DNA of 64,000 bases from contig CM041465.1 in the NCBI GenBank assembly GCA_023213395.1, forward strand, positions 4,960,001-5,024,000, given 5' to 3'. The notes beneath the pieces are model-generated. The model saw only the letters and a list, made by a program, of their open reading frames with translations, was not told the origin of the DNA and did not search any database. Source of the stretch: Cycas panzhihuaensis (Eukaryota; Cycadophyta). Position 1 is the first letter of the stretch. Each line of letters begins with the position of its first letter. Made by a program: the position numbers and the translations under genes. Shown here in pieces: positions 52,601-62,634 of this stretch.

Positions 52601-53867
52601 TTGTTGATCATACGCTAGTTTTCTTTGCCTGGTTACATTCCAAACTCAGGATGCAAGGTGTAATATTCTTTGACTTTTATCTAGGTGTATGATTTTTGCA
52701 AGTTATGGTTAGTTTTTTCTCTGTTTTTTAGTTTTCTTTTTTTCTTTTTTTCGTTTTTTTTGTTTATATACCAAATTGAATCATGTTTCAATATCAAGGC
52801 AACCTTATTTGCCTTCAACTTCAAGCAACACATTATGGTACAACCAGTTGATTCCTCTAGTAGATTTGTCACTACCTAGTTGTGATAGGGTTTGAGTTTA
52901 CTGCCCTTGACCATTTTAGGTAGAGTAGTTGGCCTGCTAGTTTCTTCAACTGGATAGTGCCATTCTTGTACACCTTCTCAATCATATATCGACCTTTCCA
53001 ATGCATCTTTAATTCTCCCTAAGGTGTTTTGGATTTGTTGTCGAATCGCCATACTTGATCACCCTTCTTGAAACAAGATGTCTTAACATGGCAATTGTAC
53101 CTTGTCTTTTTTTGCTTTTTCCTCGGGACGGTATGCTCTATTGGTTTCTTCTTATGGTCCCTTAATTGATTTTCCCCTTTTCCACTATGACTTGTAGTAT
53201 TGTGGCTCTCAGAATTGTTGTTATTATCCTTGTCACTAAAAGAGAGTAAATTGCAACGAAAAGAAGGTGGGTCAACTTCACAAGATTCCCGCATCCAATA
53301 ATTTATAAATCTCTTTATACCCTCTTCATCAGAAGAGCTATCAAGGTGAAATTCTCTGTGATGATTGGTCTCTTCCATTGTGTGATATAGATTGGCTTCG
53401 TCGAAAGTGGAAGAAGTCTCTTGAGTGGCAATCATTGTATTGGATGCGTCGTCTTGGATGACTTCTACTGCATATTTCCCTTTTGCCAACATAGGGAGGA
53501 CAACCTTGTTTCCTTCATCTGTGAGGGTGAATGTCACATCCTTCCAGCTTTGTAAACACTCGATCCGATATAACCATGGTCTTCCTAATAATGCTAGATA
53601 AGTGACCATATCTTTAACAGTATCTACGATCGTGAAATCAACGAAGACGATAATGCCACCCACGTTCACTTGGATATTCTCTAACCGCCCCACTGGTTTG
53701 ACTAATAGTTTGTTGGCCAACTTGAGTGAATAATTAGTTGATGCTAATCTTAAGCTCCCAAATTTCTTCCATGTTTGGGTTGGTAAGACATTTACAGCTG
53801 CCCCTCCATCCACGATAACATTTTTGAGGTTTACCCCCAAAATGTTGATATCCACTGAGGGATCCAA
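52601..53867 (-). CDS. K protease fused to integrase C-terminal-like tail
   Basis: The frame 53019-53867 (282 residues) starts within the retropepsin: NVIVDGGAAVNVLP with DGGA at residues 20-23, then YSLKLANKLLVKPVGRL and ALLGRPWLYRIECLQSWKDV. An acidic and then basic linker (HKKKPIEHTVPRKKQKKTR) leads to FKKGDQVWRFDNKSK at 262-277, typical of an integrase C-terminus. After a frame change the tail goes on with GELKMHWKGRYMIEKVYKNG. RT, RNase H and the D-D-E core, normally about 800 residues here, are absent. L has the same layout. Confidence 0.85.
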
Positions 53868-55067
53868 ATCGCAAGATGGTTTGATTTTATTTAAATTTCT
53901 ATAAGCTTCTTTTGGGTGTATCTTCCCTCCTTTGATCCATTCAGTGGCTTTTCCTAATGGAATGATTAAGTTTAATTAGTTAACCAAATCTTCCATTAGT
54001 GTTAATTTCTGCAAAAGTTTCTTTGTTTTAGGGTTTCCTTTTGGATTTTCCAGCAATGTTTGCTTCTCTAATTTCTTATTCCTTCTTCGGTATACCTACT
54101 TCACTTCTAGTTTTCCTAGGGGTAGTGATTTGAGTCCTTCCTCCTGCACGGCTTCTTCCAATGCTTTTTTCACAGTAACAAAGCGATCAATTTCTATTTT
54201 AGGGTTAGGATAATCCTTTTCTCCTTCGTTTCTTCGATTCTGTAAGTTTACGTTTTATAGGGATCCGAGTATGAGTGTTATCCCATTTAAGGCCTTACCC
54301 TTGCCTTTACACTCCTCGGTGGTGTGAGTGCTTGGACCGCAGTTCTTACACAGGTATGGGCATTCTTTCTGAATTTTTGCTATTAGACAATCTGACTTCC
54401 AGTGCCCATATTCCAAACATATCAAGCATCTACCCAACGGAGGTTTCTTTCTTGGATTCTTGGGTTGGGTTCTAGTTGTATAGATTGTACGAATATTTCC
54501 ATTGTTTCTCCCTTGCCCTCTTCCTCGAGCAATGGAACCTCTGGTGTTGAAGTAACAATCCTGCATGCTATGTGTTCCTTGGTCGCAGATATGGCACCAA
54601 GCGTTTTGTTTGCAGTTTCTCGCGTTACATTCGCACTGCTTTATGGTGTGGGTGTTTTCCTCACAAATATAGCACCATTTTTCAATCAGGGGTTCTTTAC
54701 CTTGATGTGTTTTGGAATCTTCCCCGAGGTTATCCCGATGTTGTAACTTTGGGCTTGCCACCTCTTTTCTTAAGGCTTCTATTTTTCTGTTTTCCTCTAT
54801 CTTAGTCATTTGGAATAGTGGTCTATTCAAATTCTGTGTTTTCAATTCATTGGTCTCTTCTTGTAATCTTACCACTAAGGGATCATAAGCTATTCTCTTA
54901 ATATTTATCTTCTTTTCAAAATCCAAGGCCAACTCTTGTGCACGTTTATATGATTTCAATGGATGAGATGCCATTGCATTCCTTAGCTTAGCATTTAGTC
55001 CATTCACGAAAAAAGTGTGGATGCTTAATTCTGTAATCTTCTCGTTGTTGGTCATGGCGGCAGCGAT
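53868..55067 (-). CDS. K gag, zinc-knuckle part
   Basis: The frame running 55067-54255 reads AAAMTNNEKITELSIHTFF, NGLNAKLRNAMASHPLKSY, then four CCHC knuckles: CYICEENTHTIKQC, CHICDQGTHSMQDC, CLICLEYGHWKSDC and CKNCGPSTHTTEEC, separated by Arg/Gly-rich linkers. Gypsy gags usually have one or two. It ends at 54255. The stretch 53868-54254 is the protease leader (DRFVTVKKALEEAVQEEG, MEDLVN) with stops. The upper end is cut by L, and the gag core continues at 60527. The apparent start within L LTR is not real. Confidence 0.85.
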
Positions 55068-55915
55068 TGTTGACTTATAGATTCCACTCCCTTGTGGAAT
55101 CAGTGCACTTGTCAAGGTTACACAGCGCTATAGTCTAGTTTTAGGATCATCAACATGGTTATTCACATACATTCCACATACATTCCATATATAATTCACG
55201 TAATGGTACACAAAGATGTAAATCAATACATACTTCAAAGAAATCATCATTACAACATCAAGAATACACCAATTTCCACGTAACTCTTCCTTTTATTAAT
55301 TCAACAGTTCATTTACACAAGGGCTGGAATGCATTCCTGAGCATTCTAGCGAAAGATACGCCCTTCATACATATGCGTACCTGATGGTACTTATCATACA
55401 TTCATGCTCCAATCGGTCATGCGCATCGTCTCCGCACCTTTGCGTGCACCGTGATATCCAGCTCTCACCCTCGAGCACATGACATAGGAATGAATAACTC
55501 GGCTCTCACATTGGAATGGTCCTCAAAGCACCATTAAATATGTCCCTTTGATGCCTTTTGGGTGAAAGGTTATGACCCAAAGTCATAACCATACCTTTTG
55601 TCACCAAGGTACCCTTTCACTTTAATCATTAGTTATGCACTTTAACTAATGTCTTCATTAGGTCCAGACGTCTGGCGTCTTCCCAAGCTTCCACCGTCCC
55701 GTCTTCCGTGCGTGCATCGCCTGCTTGGTTCTGTTTCGCTCTGCACGCATACGTGATACGCACTGCCTGTTCACGCACTTGTCATAATGCACCGAATGCT
55801 GATTTCTTCACCGCTTCACTGTGTACCTCCGTACGGTTCGTACTTGCATTCCTTTGGTCAATACAACCTGTATTCCGTCTTCCTCAAGGCCTATGTGTCA
55901 AAATATGTCCCAACA
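55068..55915 (-). repeat. 3' LTR of gypsy-type L
   Basis: On the minus strand it runs TGTTGGGACATATTTTG to ATAAGTCAACA. Read on the plus strand it starts TGTTGACTTATAG. The partner is at 59678-60521. The candidate PPT (GACCCGGGATAGA) at 55916-55928 is short and mixed. The block near 55660-55850 differs from the partner by many small indels. Confidence 0.93.
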
Positions 55916-56801
55916 TCTATCCCGGGTCAACATGATTGGGTTGAGCATCCTTGCTCAACAAAAAATTCAAAATTTGGGGTATTCCTCCCCCTCTCTGTTC
56001 TAAGGTTGCTCCTCACGCCTCGCTCACGCTTTGGTCGCCATTTTTGGTTAATAAATCCTCATCTATTGGCGCTTTATTTTGTTTGACTCTCCCTTGATTT
56101 TCCGTATGATGGTATATCTTTCCTCCATGCTTCACCATATTGCTTATTTGTATGATATGAGTTACGGTTGTTTTTCTGTTTTTTAATTTTTTTGTATTTT
56201 ATGTTACATACCGAATCAATCACGCTCAGTATCAAGGTAGTTTGATTTTGCCTCAACTTCATGCAACACGCTATGGTACAACCAACTGATTCAGCTGGTA
56301 AGTTGCTCCACCCTAGTTGATATAGGGTTTGAGTTACTACCCTTGACCATTTCGGGTAGTACCGGCACGATAGTTTCTTCAATCTGGATAGTGCCGCTCC
56401 TAAGACACCTTCTCAATCCTATATGGGCCTTTCCAATGCATCTTCAATTCTCCTTGGGTTATTTGGGATTTGTTGTCGAATCGCCATACTCGATCACCCT
56501 TCTTGAAATGCGATGTCTTGTCGTGGCCGTGCCTTGTCCTTTTCCGCCTTTTCCTCGGTGTGGTATGCTTTGTCGATTTCTTCTTATGATCCCTTAATTG
56601 GTCTTCTCTTAACCAATGTTCTCTACAATGTCTCGAATGGGAAATTCCACATAGTGGTTCTCCATAAAAGGGCTTCACATAATCTCCAACATATTCTCCA
56701 TGATTTCTTTCTTCTGGAGTGGCGACTATTTCGGTCACATTCTGAGAAAGTAGGTTACATCTATAGGATGAGGGGTTGACTTCATAATCGTCCGTAGCCA
56801 A
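55916..56801 (-). CDS. L integrase C-terminal-like tail
   Basis: The frame 56400-56801 reads MATDDYEVNPSSYRCNLLSQ, a linker, the basic block KKKSTKHTTPRKRRKRTRHG, then FKKGDRVWRFDNKSQ and GELKMHWKGPYRIEKVS. This is the C-terminal DNA-binding part of a gypsy integrase without the catalytic core. It aligns with the K frame at 53019-53300 over its whole length. Following a stop, 56074-56382 (LPAESVGCTIACCMKLRQ) also matches K (LLEESTGCTIMCCLKLKA). Then about 150 bp lead to the 3' LTR. Confidence 0.85.
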
Positions 56802-56814
56802 TAATCCACAAATC

Positions 56815-57771
56815 TCATCTCGTTTTCATCATCGAAGAATTGTAAATTTCTCCAAAATAGGTCGGTTCTTCTTTACGTAATGGGTCGATGTTGTAGGCTT
56901 TTCCAAGATGATAGAGGTTTTCTTTGTCACATGAAGAAGTTGTTGCTTCCCTTACAACGGTTGTACTTGATCCATTGTCAGGTATCACCTCAATGGAGTT
57001 CTTCCCCAACATTGGTAATACTACTTTATTCCCTTCATCTGACAAGGTGAAGGTTACATCTTTCCAACTCTGGAGACATTGGGTTTTGTATAGCCATGGT
57101 CTCCCCAATAAAGCTGGATAGGGTATTGCACCTTTCTCCGTTTCCACAATCGTAAAATCGATCTTTACGACAATTCCTGCCACATCCACCTTGATGTTGG
57201 CCAGTTTTCCCACGGGTCGCACCAACAATTCATTGGCTAGTTTTAACGAATAGGTTGCCGCTTCCAACTTTGGACTCCCCAACTTTCGCCATGTCGAGGT
57301 GGGCAGTACATTCACAGCTGCTCCCCCATCAACGATCACTCTCGAAAACTTTTCTCCCAAAACTGACATGGTTACCATTGGATCCATGTCGAATGATGGT
57401 ATAATTTGCTTCAAACTTTTGGTAATTCCTTTCTGTAACACTCCTCCTTTGATCCAATCAATAACTTGCGACAGAGGAATAGTTAACTGCAACTGCTTCA
57501 CTAGATTCTCCATCAATAACAACATTCTGGGAATATCTTCTGCCGGTAATCCTTTAAACAACTCTTCCATTTGCACCCTTTGGGGTTTTGCCGTAGATCC
57601 TTCTGGTAGTTTTTCTGGCTCTTTTTGTTTGTTTTTCCGCACATAAACATTTTTTGTTTCTGGTTTACCCATTGGTAGTATATTTTCTTCCCGGGCTAAA
57701 CCATCCAACACTTGTTTCGCTTGTTTATACCGATCTAATTCAGTTGGGGGATGTGGGTATTCTTCATCCAC
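56815..57771 (-). CDS. L protease (318-residue open frame)
   Basis: This is an intact frame: an N-terminal region (DRYKQAKQVLDGLAREENIL, VQMEELFKGLPAEDIPRM), then WIKGGVLQKGITKSLKQIIP and the retropepsin VIVDGGAAVNVLPTSTW with DGGA at residues 148-151. LKLANELLVRPVGKLANI and ALLGRPWLYKTQCLQSWKDV follow. It would process Gag. The frame ends with a stop only 13 bp before the tail frame at 56801, so no RT was ever lost from this copy after insertion: the gap is already closed. The first Met shown may be internal to Gag-Pro. Confidence 0.88.
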   Translation of the reverse strand: MDEEYPHPPTELDRYKQAKQVLDGLAREENILPMGKPETKNVYVRKNKQKEPEKLPEGSTAKPQRVQMEELFKGLPAEDIPRMLLLMENLVKQLQLTIPLSQVIDWIKGGVLQKGITKSLKQIIPSFDMDPMVTMSVLGEKFSRVIVDGGAAVNVLPTSTWRKLGSPKLEAATYSLKLANELLVRPVGKLANIKVDVAGIVVKIDFTIVETEKGAIPYPALLGRPWLYKTQCLQSWKDVTFTLSDEGNKVVLPMLGKNSIEVIPDNGSSTTVVREATTSSCDKENLYHLGKAYNIDPLRKEEPTYFGEIYNSSMMKTR

Positions 57772-58650
57772 TTTCTCTTTCTACTTATTCTGCAATTTCA
57801 CATTCTTCGTTTCTGGCACGATTGTCATTAGATTCGTTGCTTTGGCTTTACCTTTGCAATCTTCCGTTTTGTGGTCGCCACAATTACCACATCTGACGGC
57901 TCGCTCAGTATTCCTCGCTCATCGGACATTCGGACTTCCAATGCCCGAATCAGAGGCGCATGAGGCATCTCCCCATCGTTTTCTTCCTCGAGGGCTCGTG
58001 CGCCTCGTTGTATACACGTTGCAGGTGGGTTGCCTCTTCCCGACCTCGACCTCGAATGATTTTCCTCTGAATTGTAGAAGCAATCCCTAGTTGTGTGGGT
58101 ATCCACCTCACATATGTGGCACCACTTCTCCATTGGTGCGTCACATTGTTTTTAAGTTCAATTCACATTCCGGGTGGTATGTGAGTTTTCTTCACAAATA
58201 TGGCACCACTTGGTCACCCTTCCAAAGGTGCTCTTTCTTCTTTGGTGTCTCTTCTTCTTCCCGATTATTTCGATTTTCAATCGGGCTACTTCTTTCCTCG
58301 GTGCCTCTAATTGAGACTCCTCTTACGCTACTCCAACTTTGGCGGAAGGGTCGATTATCTTGATTCTGTCTCGACTCTCTAATCTCATCTTGCAATCTTA
58401 GCAAAGAAGGAATCTTGTCCCTCGCTCAAGGCGTCCATTTCCATCTCGAAATCCAATGCCAACTCTCGAGCATTCTTGAATGATTTCGTGGATGAGCCTG
58501 CATCATGGCTCGCAACTTCTCATTTAGCCCTCTGACGAAGTAATTCTTCATGTTATGATCCGTAATTGTCTCATTGATCATACTTGCCGCAACAATCTTC
58601 ATTCTACTAATGTAAGTTAGGACGGATTCCCGGCCCGCACGATTCTCGCA
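57772..58650 (-). pseudogene. L gag, zinc-knuckle part
   Basis: The frames 58192-58404 and 57828-58133 hold WCHICEENSHTTRN (knuckle 1, last Cys out of frame), CHICEVDTHTTRDC (knuckle 2), a decayed knuckle (WHWKSECPMS region near 57930) and CGNCGDHKTEDC (near 57850-57890, a short variant). This parallels the four-knuckle gag of K. Upstream, LNEKLRAMMQAHPRNHSR-type and ESRQNQDNRPFRQSW are readable. Several frameshifts break it. Confidence 0.75.
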
Positions 58651-59545
58651 ATGCGATTTCCAGCTTCATTATCGAAACTTTTGGAATCTCTCTTCGAACG
58701 CTTTTTTCATCTTTGCCCATGGCTCATTTTTGTTCGTTTCCTTATACCAAGCCAAGGGTACACCTCTCAATGTACAAAGCGTGCTTTAATCTCATCTTCG
58801 TCTGTTATTTTTCTAACATCAATGAGATTCGAAACAAATACACATGCTGCAAGGCGTCAAGTATCATTGAAGATTAATTTCCGAAATCTCTATGGTCGTC
58901 CATCTTGGGAGATTGCAACCGTTCCCCGATGGTGATCTTTCCCTCCTCCGTCCTTTGGGGATGTCCGGGAGTGACTATCTGCCAGTATCCTTTCCAAACA
59001 ACGGATTTTTGAACGGAGTTTTTATATGTATAGGTTCCACTACACCTGGAACTTGTATTGTCAATGGTGTTACCGTAATGTAAGATTGATCAGAACCCTT
59101 TTTTGTCGAATCTTCAAATAGCTGCCTCGTTAGCTTGTTTTCCCAATATGCCGAGGGACCTTCCTCCGCCTTCTTATCGCTGTCCCCTAGGTCCTTCGGG
59201 CTGTCCTCCACTGGTATACTTCCCTCTGTTAGGATCTCCTTATGTTTTTCGTCCACTTTAGGCTTCCCTTCCAATTCCGGGCTAAACAAATCCTCTCTGA
59301 TAGGGGTTGGTGTCAATACCATGCGTTCGCCATGGGTTTCTTCTTCCTGGGGTGTCTGGGCTCCACTTGCCTCAGATCCTTCAACGGACTGTCCCTTAGT
59401 CTCGTTGTTTTGCGAACTTAGTCTCCTCGCCCTTCTGAGTTTTGCCTCTTTTGACCATCTTAGTGCCCTTTGCTTTTGGTTTCCTTTTCCTTAGGTAAAG
59501 TATCCTTTGGGGCTCTTCCGACTTTGAAGGCCTCTTAGGTGGCAT
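58651..59545 (-). pseudogene. L gag, N-terminal part
   Basis: The start at 59545 reads MPPKRPSKSEEPQRI, matching K at 61501 (MPPKRPSKAEESQAK). The basic region is followed, after frame changes, by 58975-59322: LFSPELEGKPKVDEKHKEI, AYWENKLTRQLFEDSTKKG and VEPIHIKTPFKNPLFGKD. The capsid core below 58975 (GVPLAWYKETNKNEPW-like, KAFEERFQKFR-like) is badly shifted. The K counterpart keeps this core in one frame. Confidence 0.8.
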
Positions 59546-59663
59546 TGGAAGGTCCCTGGCTGTGGCTTAGTTACACCGCCATCACGACGGCAGCTGTGGT
59601 CCTCCGCCTTTACACATTCTTTTCTCTTTGAAACCCCTAGGCCTGTCCCTCCTCAATGGACGA

Positions 59664-60521
59664 GGCAGCGGAACCAATGTTGACTTATAGATTCCACTCC
59701 CTTGTGGAATCGGCACTTGTCAAGGTTACAGTAGCTATAGTCTAGTTTTAGGATCATCAACATGGTTATTCACATACATTCCACATACATTCCATATATA
59801 ATTCACGTAATGGTACACAAGATGTAAATCAATACATACTTGAAATCATCATTACAACATCAAGAATACACCAATTTCCACGTAACTCTTCCTTTTATTA
59901 ATTCAACAGTTCATTTACACAAGGGCTGGAATGCATTCCTGAGCATTCTAGCAAAGATACCTCCTTCATACATATGCGTACCCAGATGGTACTTATCATA
60001 CATTCATGCTCCAATCGGCTGTCATGCGTACTGTCTCCTGCACCTTTGCGTACCCGTGATATCCGGCTCTCACCCTCGAGCACATGACATAGGAATGAAT
60101 AACTCGGCTCTCACACTGGAATGGTCCTCAAAGCACCATTAAATATGTCCCTTTGATGCCTTTTGGGTGAAAGGTTATGACCCAAAGTCATAACCATACC
60201 TTTTTGTCACCAAGGTACCCTTTCACTTTAATCATTAGTTATGCACTTTAACTAATGTCTTCATTAGGTCGTGCGTCGTCGGCGCCTTCCCAAGCTTCCA
60301 CCGGGTCCCGTCTTGTCGTGCGTCGCCTGCTTGGTTACGCTCCGCACGTATGCGTGATACGCACCTGCCCGTTCACGCACTTGTCATACGCACCTGCACG
60401 CTGATTTCTTCACTGTTTCGCCTCGTGTGTACCTCCGTACGGTTCGTACTTGCATTCCTTTGGTCAATACAACCTGTATTCCGTCTTCCTCAAGGCCTAT
60501 GTGTCAAAATATGTCCCAACA
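59664..60521 (-). repeat. PBS (59664-59677) and 5' LTR of L (59678-60521)
   Basis: On the minus strand the LTR ends AAGTCAACA and is followed at once by TTGGTTCCGCTGCC, the presumed primer binding site. K has TTGGTTCCGTTGCC at the same place. This is not initiator-Met-like, and the tRNA could not be named with confidence. The LTR contains CCGTACGGTTCGTAC near 60437, another GTACGG word. Confidence 0.85.
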
Positions 60522-61501
60522 GCGATCATGTTTATTCTGCTAATATAGGTCATGACAAACTCTCATGGCTTTTGTTGTATCTCCCTTAGTGTTAGTTCTA
60601 TAATATCATTGTTTCTATATTTCAGAAATCTCGTTTCAAACTCTGTTTTGATCTCATTCCATGATTTGTATTGGTCCAATTGCTTAAACCATGCCAGTGG
60701 TACACCTCTTAGTGAATATGCAAAACTCTCCTTAATTTCATTCTCATCCATGATTTTTTCAAGATTAATTAATCTCTGAAATAAATAGATATGTTCTGCA
60801 GCATCGGTTGAATCATCAAAGATGAGTTTCCCAAATTTCCTATCGTGTACCATTGTAGACCTATCTTTCTTCTCTTCCCTTTGAGGAGGGGTTGTTGCCT
60901 TCACTTCGAGGAACTTCTTGTAGAGTCTCCTTGGTGGCGTCTCTTCCCTATTGTTCTCCTTCCCGAAGAAAAGATTACGTATTGGTGATTTTAGTTGGAT
61001 GATCCCTAGTACTCTTGGTATTTCTGCCGCTACTGGAGTTGTTATTATATATGACTGATCCTCATTTCCCTCCAGTGGATCTTCGAAAAGTTGTCTAATC
61101 AAGTGATTTTTCCAATGTGCCTGGGGACCTTCCTTCGCCTTTTCCTCGTTACCACTCAGGTCCTTCAGAGTAGAGTCCAAGCTTTGTTCCATCTCGTGAT
61201 TATTTGTTTCTTCTTCCTCTTGTTTCATATCCTTCCCTTCATTATAACATTTCCTTGGAGCAGGTGTGATTGTCATAGGCTCTTGGCCTCTATTTTGTAT
61301 TCCCCATGGTGTCTGAGCTCCACTTGCCTCAGATCCTTCTACTAACTCATTTTGGTCTTCTTTCTTCTTAACACTTAATCTCCCCGCTCTCCTTATCTTC
61401 TTCTCTCGGGACCATCTTAAGGCTCTCTACCTGCTTGATTCTGGTATTTCTTGAGGTTTGGCTTGTGACTCCTCTGCCTTCGAAGGTCGTTTAGGTGGCA
61501 T
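60522..61501 (-). CDS. K gag, N-terminal part and capsid core
   Basis: The start at 61501 reads MPPKRPSKAEESQAKPQEIP with a stop soon after. The frame 60563-61276 (237 residues) continues: HWKNHLIRQLFEDPLEGNED, VRDRKFG-like, DSTDAAEHIYLFQRLINLEK, then the retrotransposon gag core SLRGVPLAWFKQLDQYKSW and FETRFLKYRNNDIIELTLRE, ending in a stop. The next residues (EFVMTYISRINMI) run to the L insertion and join AAAMTNN at 55067. Confidence 0.85.
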
Positions 61502-62351
61502 TGGAAGGTCCCCCTAGCTATCTAGGCTTAGTTAGAGCCTTCCATCACTGGGACAACCACGATGACTTGCTTTTTGCACGTGAATTTTCTAGTTTCTCTT
61601 CCCTCAACTTAGTGGACTTAGGCAACGGAACCAATGTTGACAGATTTGTTGCTCCCTATTGCAAATCTTCACTTGTCAAGGGTTTCCACTATAGTCCAGG
61701 GTGTGTGCAAGTGGTCAACATACATACTCTTCATTAATCAAGCCACATAAGACCACAAATAACATACATTCCTCATGCATTCCTCAATAAATACACACAA
61801 TTGTCCACGTAACTCTTCTTATTTTATTAGACAATAGTCAAGATTACATTATGCAAGGTCCATTCAGCCTGACTGGTCAACCATACCAGATCAGGTACCA
61901 CTAGAATCACCAACTCGACTTTCACATCCATCCCAATGAGTGGATGTAATTATATACACTATGCATTTCGTTTTCAAAACAATTGCGTCTACAGTCACAC
62001 AACCGTTCGTTTTCTCAAATGCATGCATGTTCAGCATTAATCCCTTTGTTAATGTTTAACCATCCGTTCATCTGTACGACTGTCCACGTCCTCTTCGTAC
62101 CACAACCAATCTTATCTACTTGTGTTTTTCTGCTCAACGTCCGTTCCTTCTATCTAGCGTTCGTTCCTTTACCATTTGGTGAGTTCCTACTGCATAGTAT
62201 ATATTCCTGTGATGGAATGGACTGCATTTCCAGCTCTGTATTGTCCATTCCTTGTCCCAAATGCACATCAGTTGACTATTTCACCAATATAACTTATGAT
62301 TCTTCATTTGTTCTTCTCCCCGAACGTATGGTGCAAAATATAATCGCAACA
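61502..62351 (-). repeat. K leader, PBS (61621-61634) and 5' LTR (61635-62351)
   Basis: The short leader, 61502-61620, has no ORF. The PBS on the minus strand is TTGGTTCCGTTGCC, touching the LTR end CTGTCAACA. The 717-bp LTR starts TGTTGCGATTATA at 62351. Its TGTTGAC terminal sequence (plus strand, 61635) is the same as that of L. Confidence 0.8.
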
Positions 62352-62634
62352 GCCCCTGATGTTCAAAATAACACCTCCATTAATTGATAAGTTGAGAAAT
62401 CTGAATGTAATCCTCATCTTTGATTGATACTCAACGTTGAAATCAGCATCTGTCTTCAATTGTTTTGGAAATCAATGATTTCATTGGCATCCTTTCCCAT
62501 CATAAAATTGTCAACATACTTCCATAAATCATTCAGATGAAAGAAACTATGCATCTAATGTTTCCAGATTATATAATTTTCAGGACCAATGAGCTTTCCT
62601 GTGATTGTTCCCATTATGCTTCCTCCAAAAGCCA
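62352..62634 (-). pseudogene. copia I gag, N-terminal piece
   Basis: The ATG at 62634 gives MAFGGSIMGTITGKLIGPEN, then a stop (after WKH), SFFHLNDLWKYVDNFMMGK, a frame change and ITFRFLNLSINGGVILNIR. Joined across K with one target 5-mer it continues DAITAKQVWDTI at 51358, aligned with H (GDLIENVKDAAIPKEAWDFI). That alignment defines the K boundaries. Confidence 0.88.

Larger units (their letters stand above)
55068..60521 (-). mobile_element. gypsy-type element L, non-autonomous
   Basis: This 5.45-kb minus-strand element has LTRs of 848 and 844 bp and a perfect target duplication GCGAT (55063-55067 and 60522-60526). It encodes gag, a 318-residue protease frame and an integrase C-terminal-like tail, with no RT, RNase H or integrase core, as in K. 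It is inserted in the K gag. Removing it with one GCGAT restores the frame (INMIAAAMTNN). It is the youngest of the block. Confidence 0.93.
51364..62351 (-). mobile_element. gypsy-type element K, non-autonomous, interrupted by L
   Basis: This minus-strand element has LTRs at 51364-52056 (693 bp) and 61635-62351 (717 bp). The flanking 5-mers are ATCCC (51359-51363) and GCCCC (62352-62356), a decayed target duplication. The choice is supported because joining there restores the gag frame of copia I. Without L it is about 5.5 kb and encodes gag, protease and an integrase C-terminal-like tail, with no RT, RNase H or integrase core. An extra coiled-coil-like frame precedes the 3' LTR. Its PBS and LTR ends resemble those of L. 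Confidence 0.85.

Noticed and set aside
55068-55115. Apparent gag start MTSALIPQGSG in the frame ending at 54255
   Set aside because: These residues are read from the end of the L LTR. The real K gag upstream is at 60527-61501.
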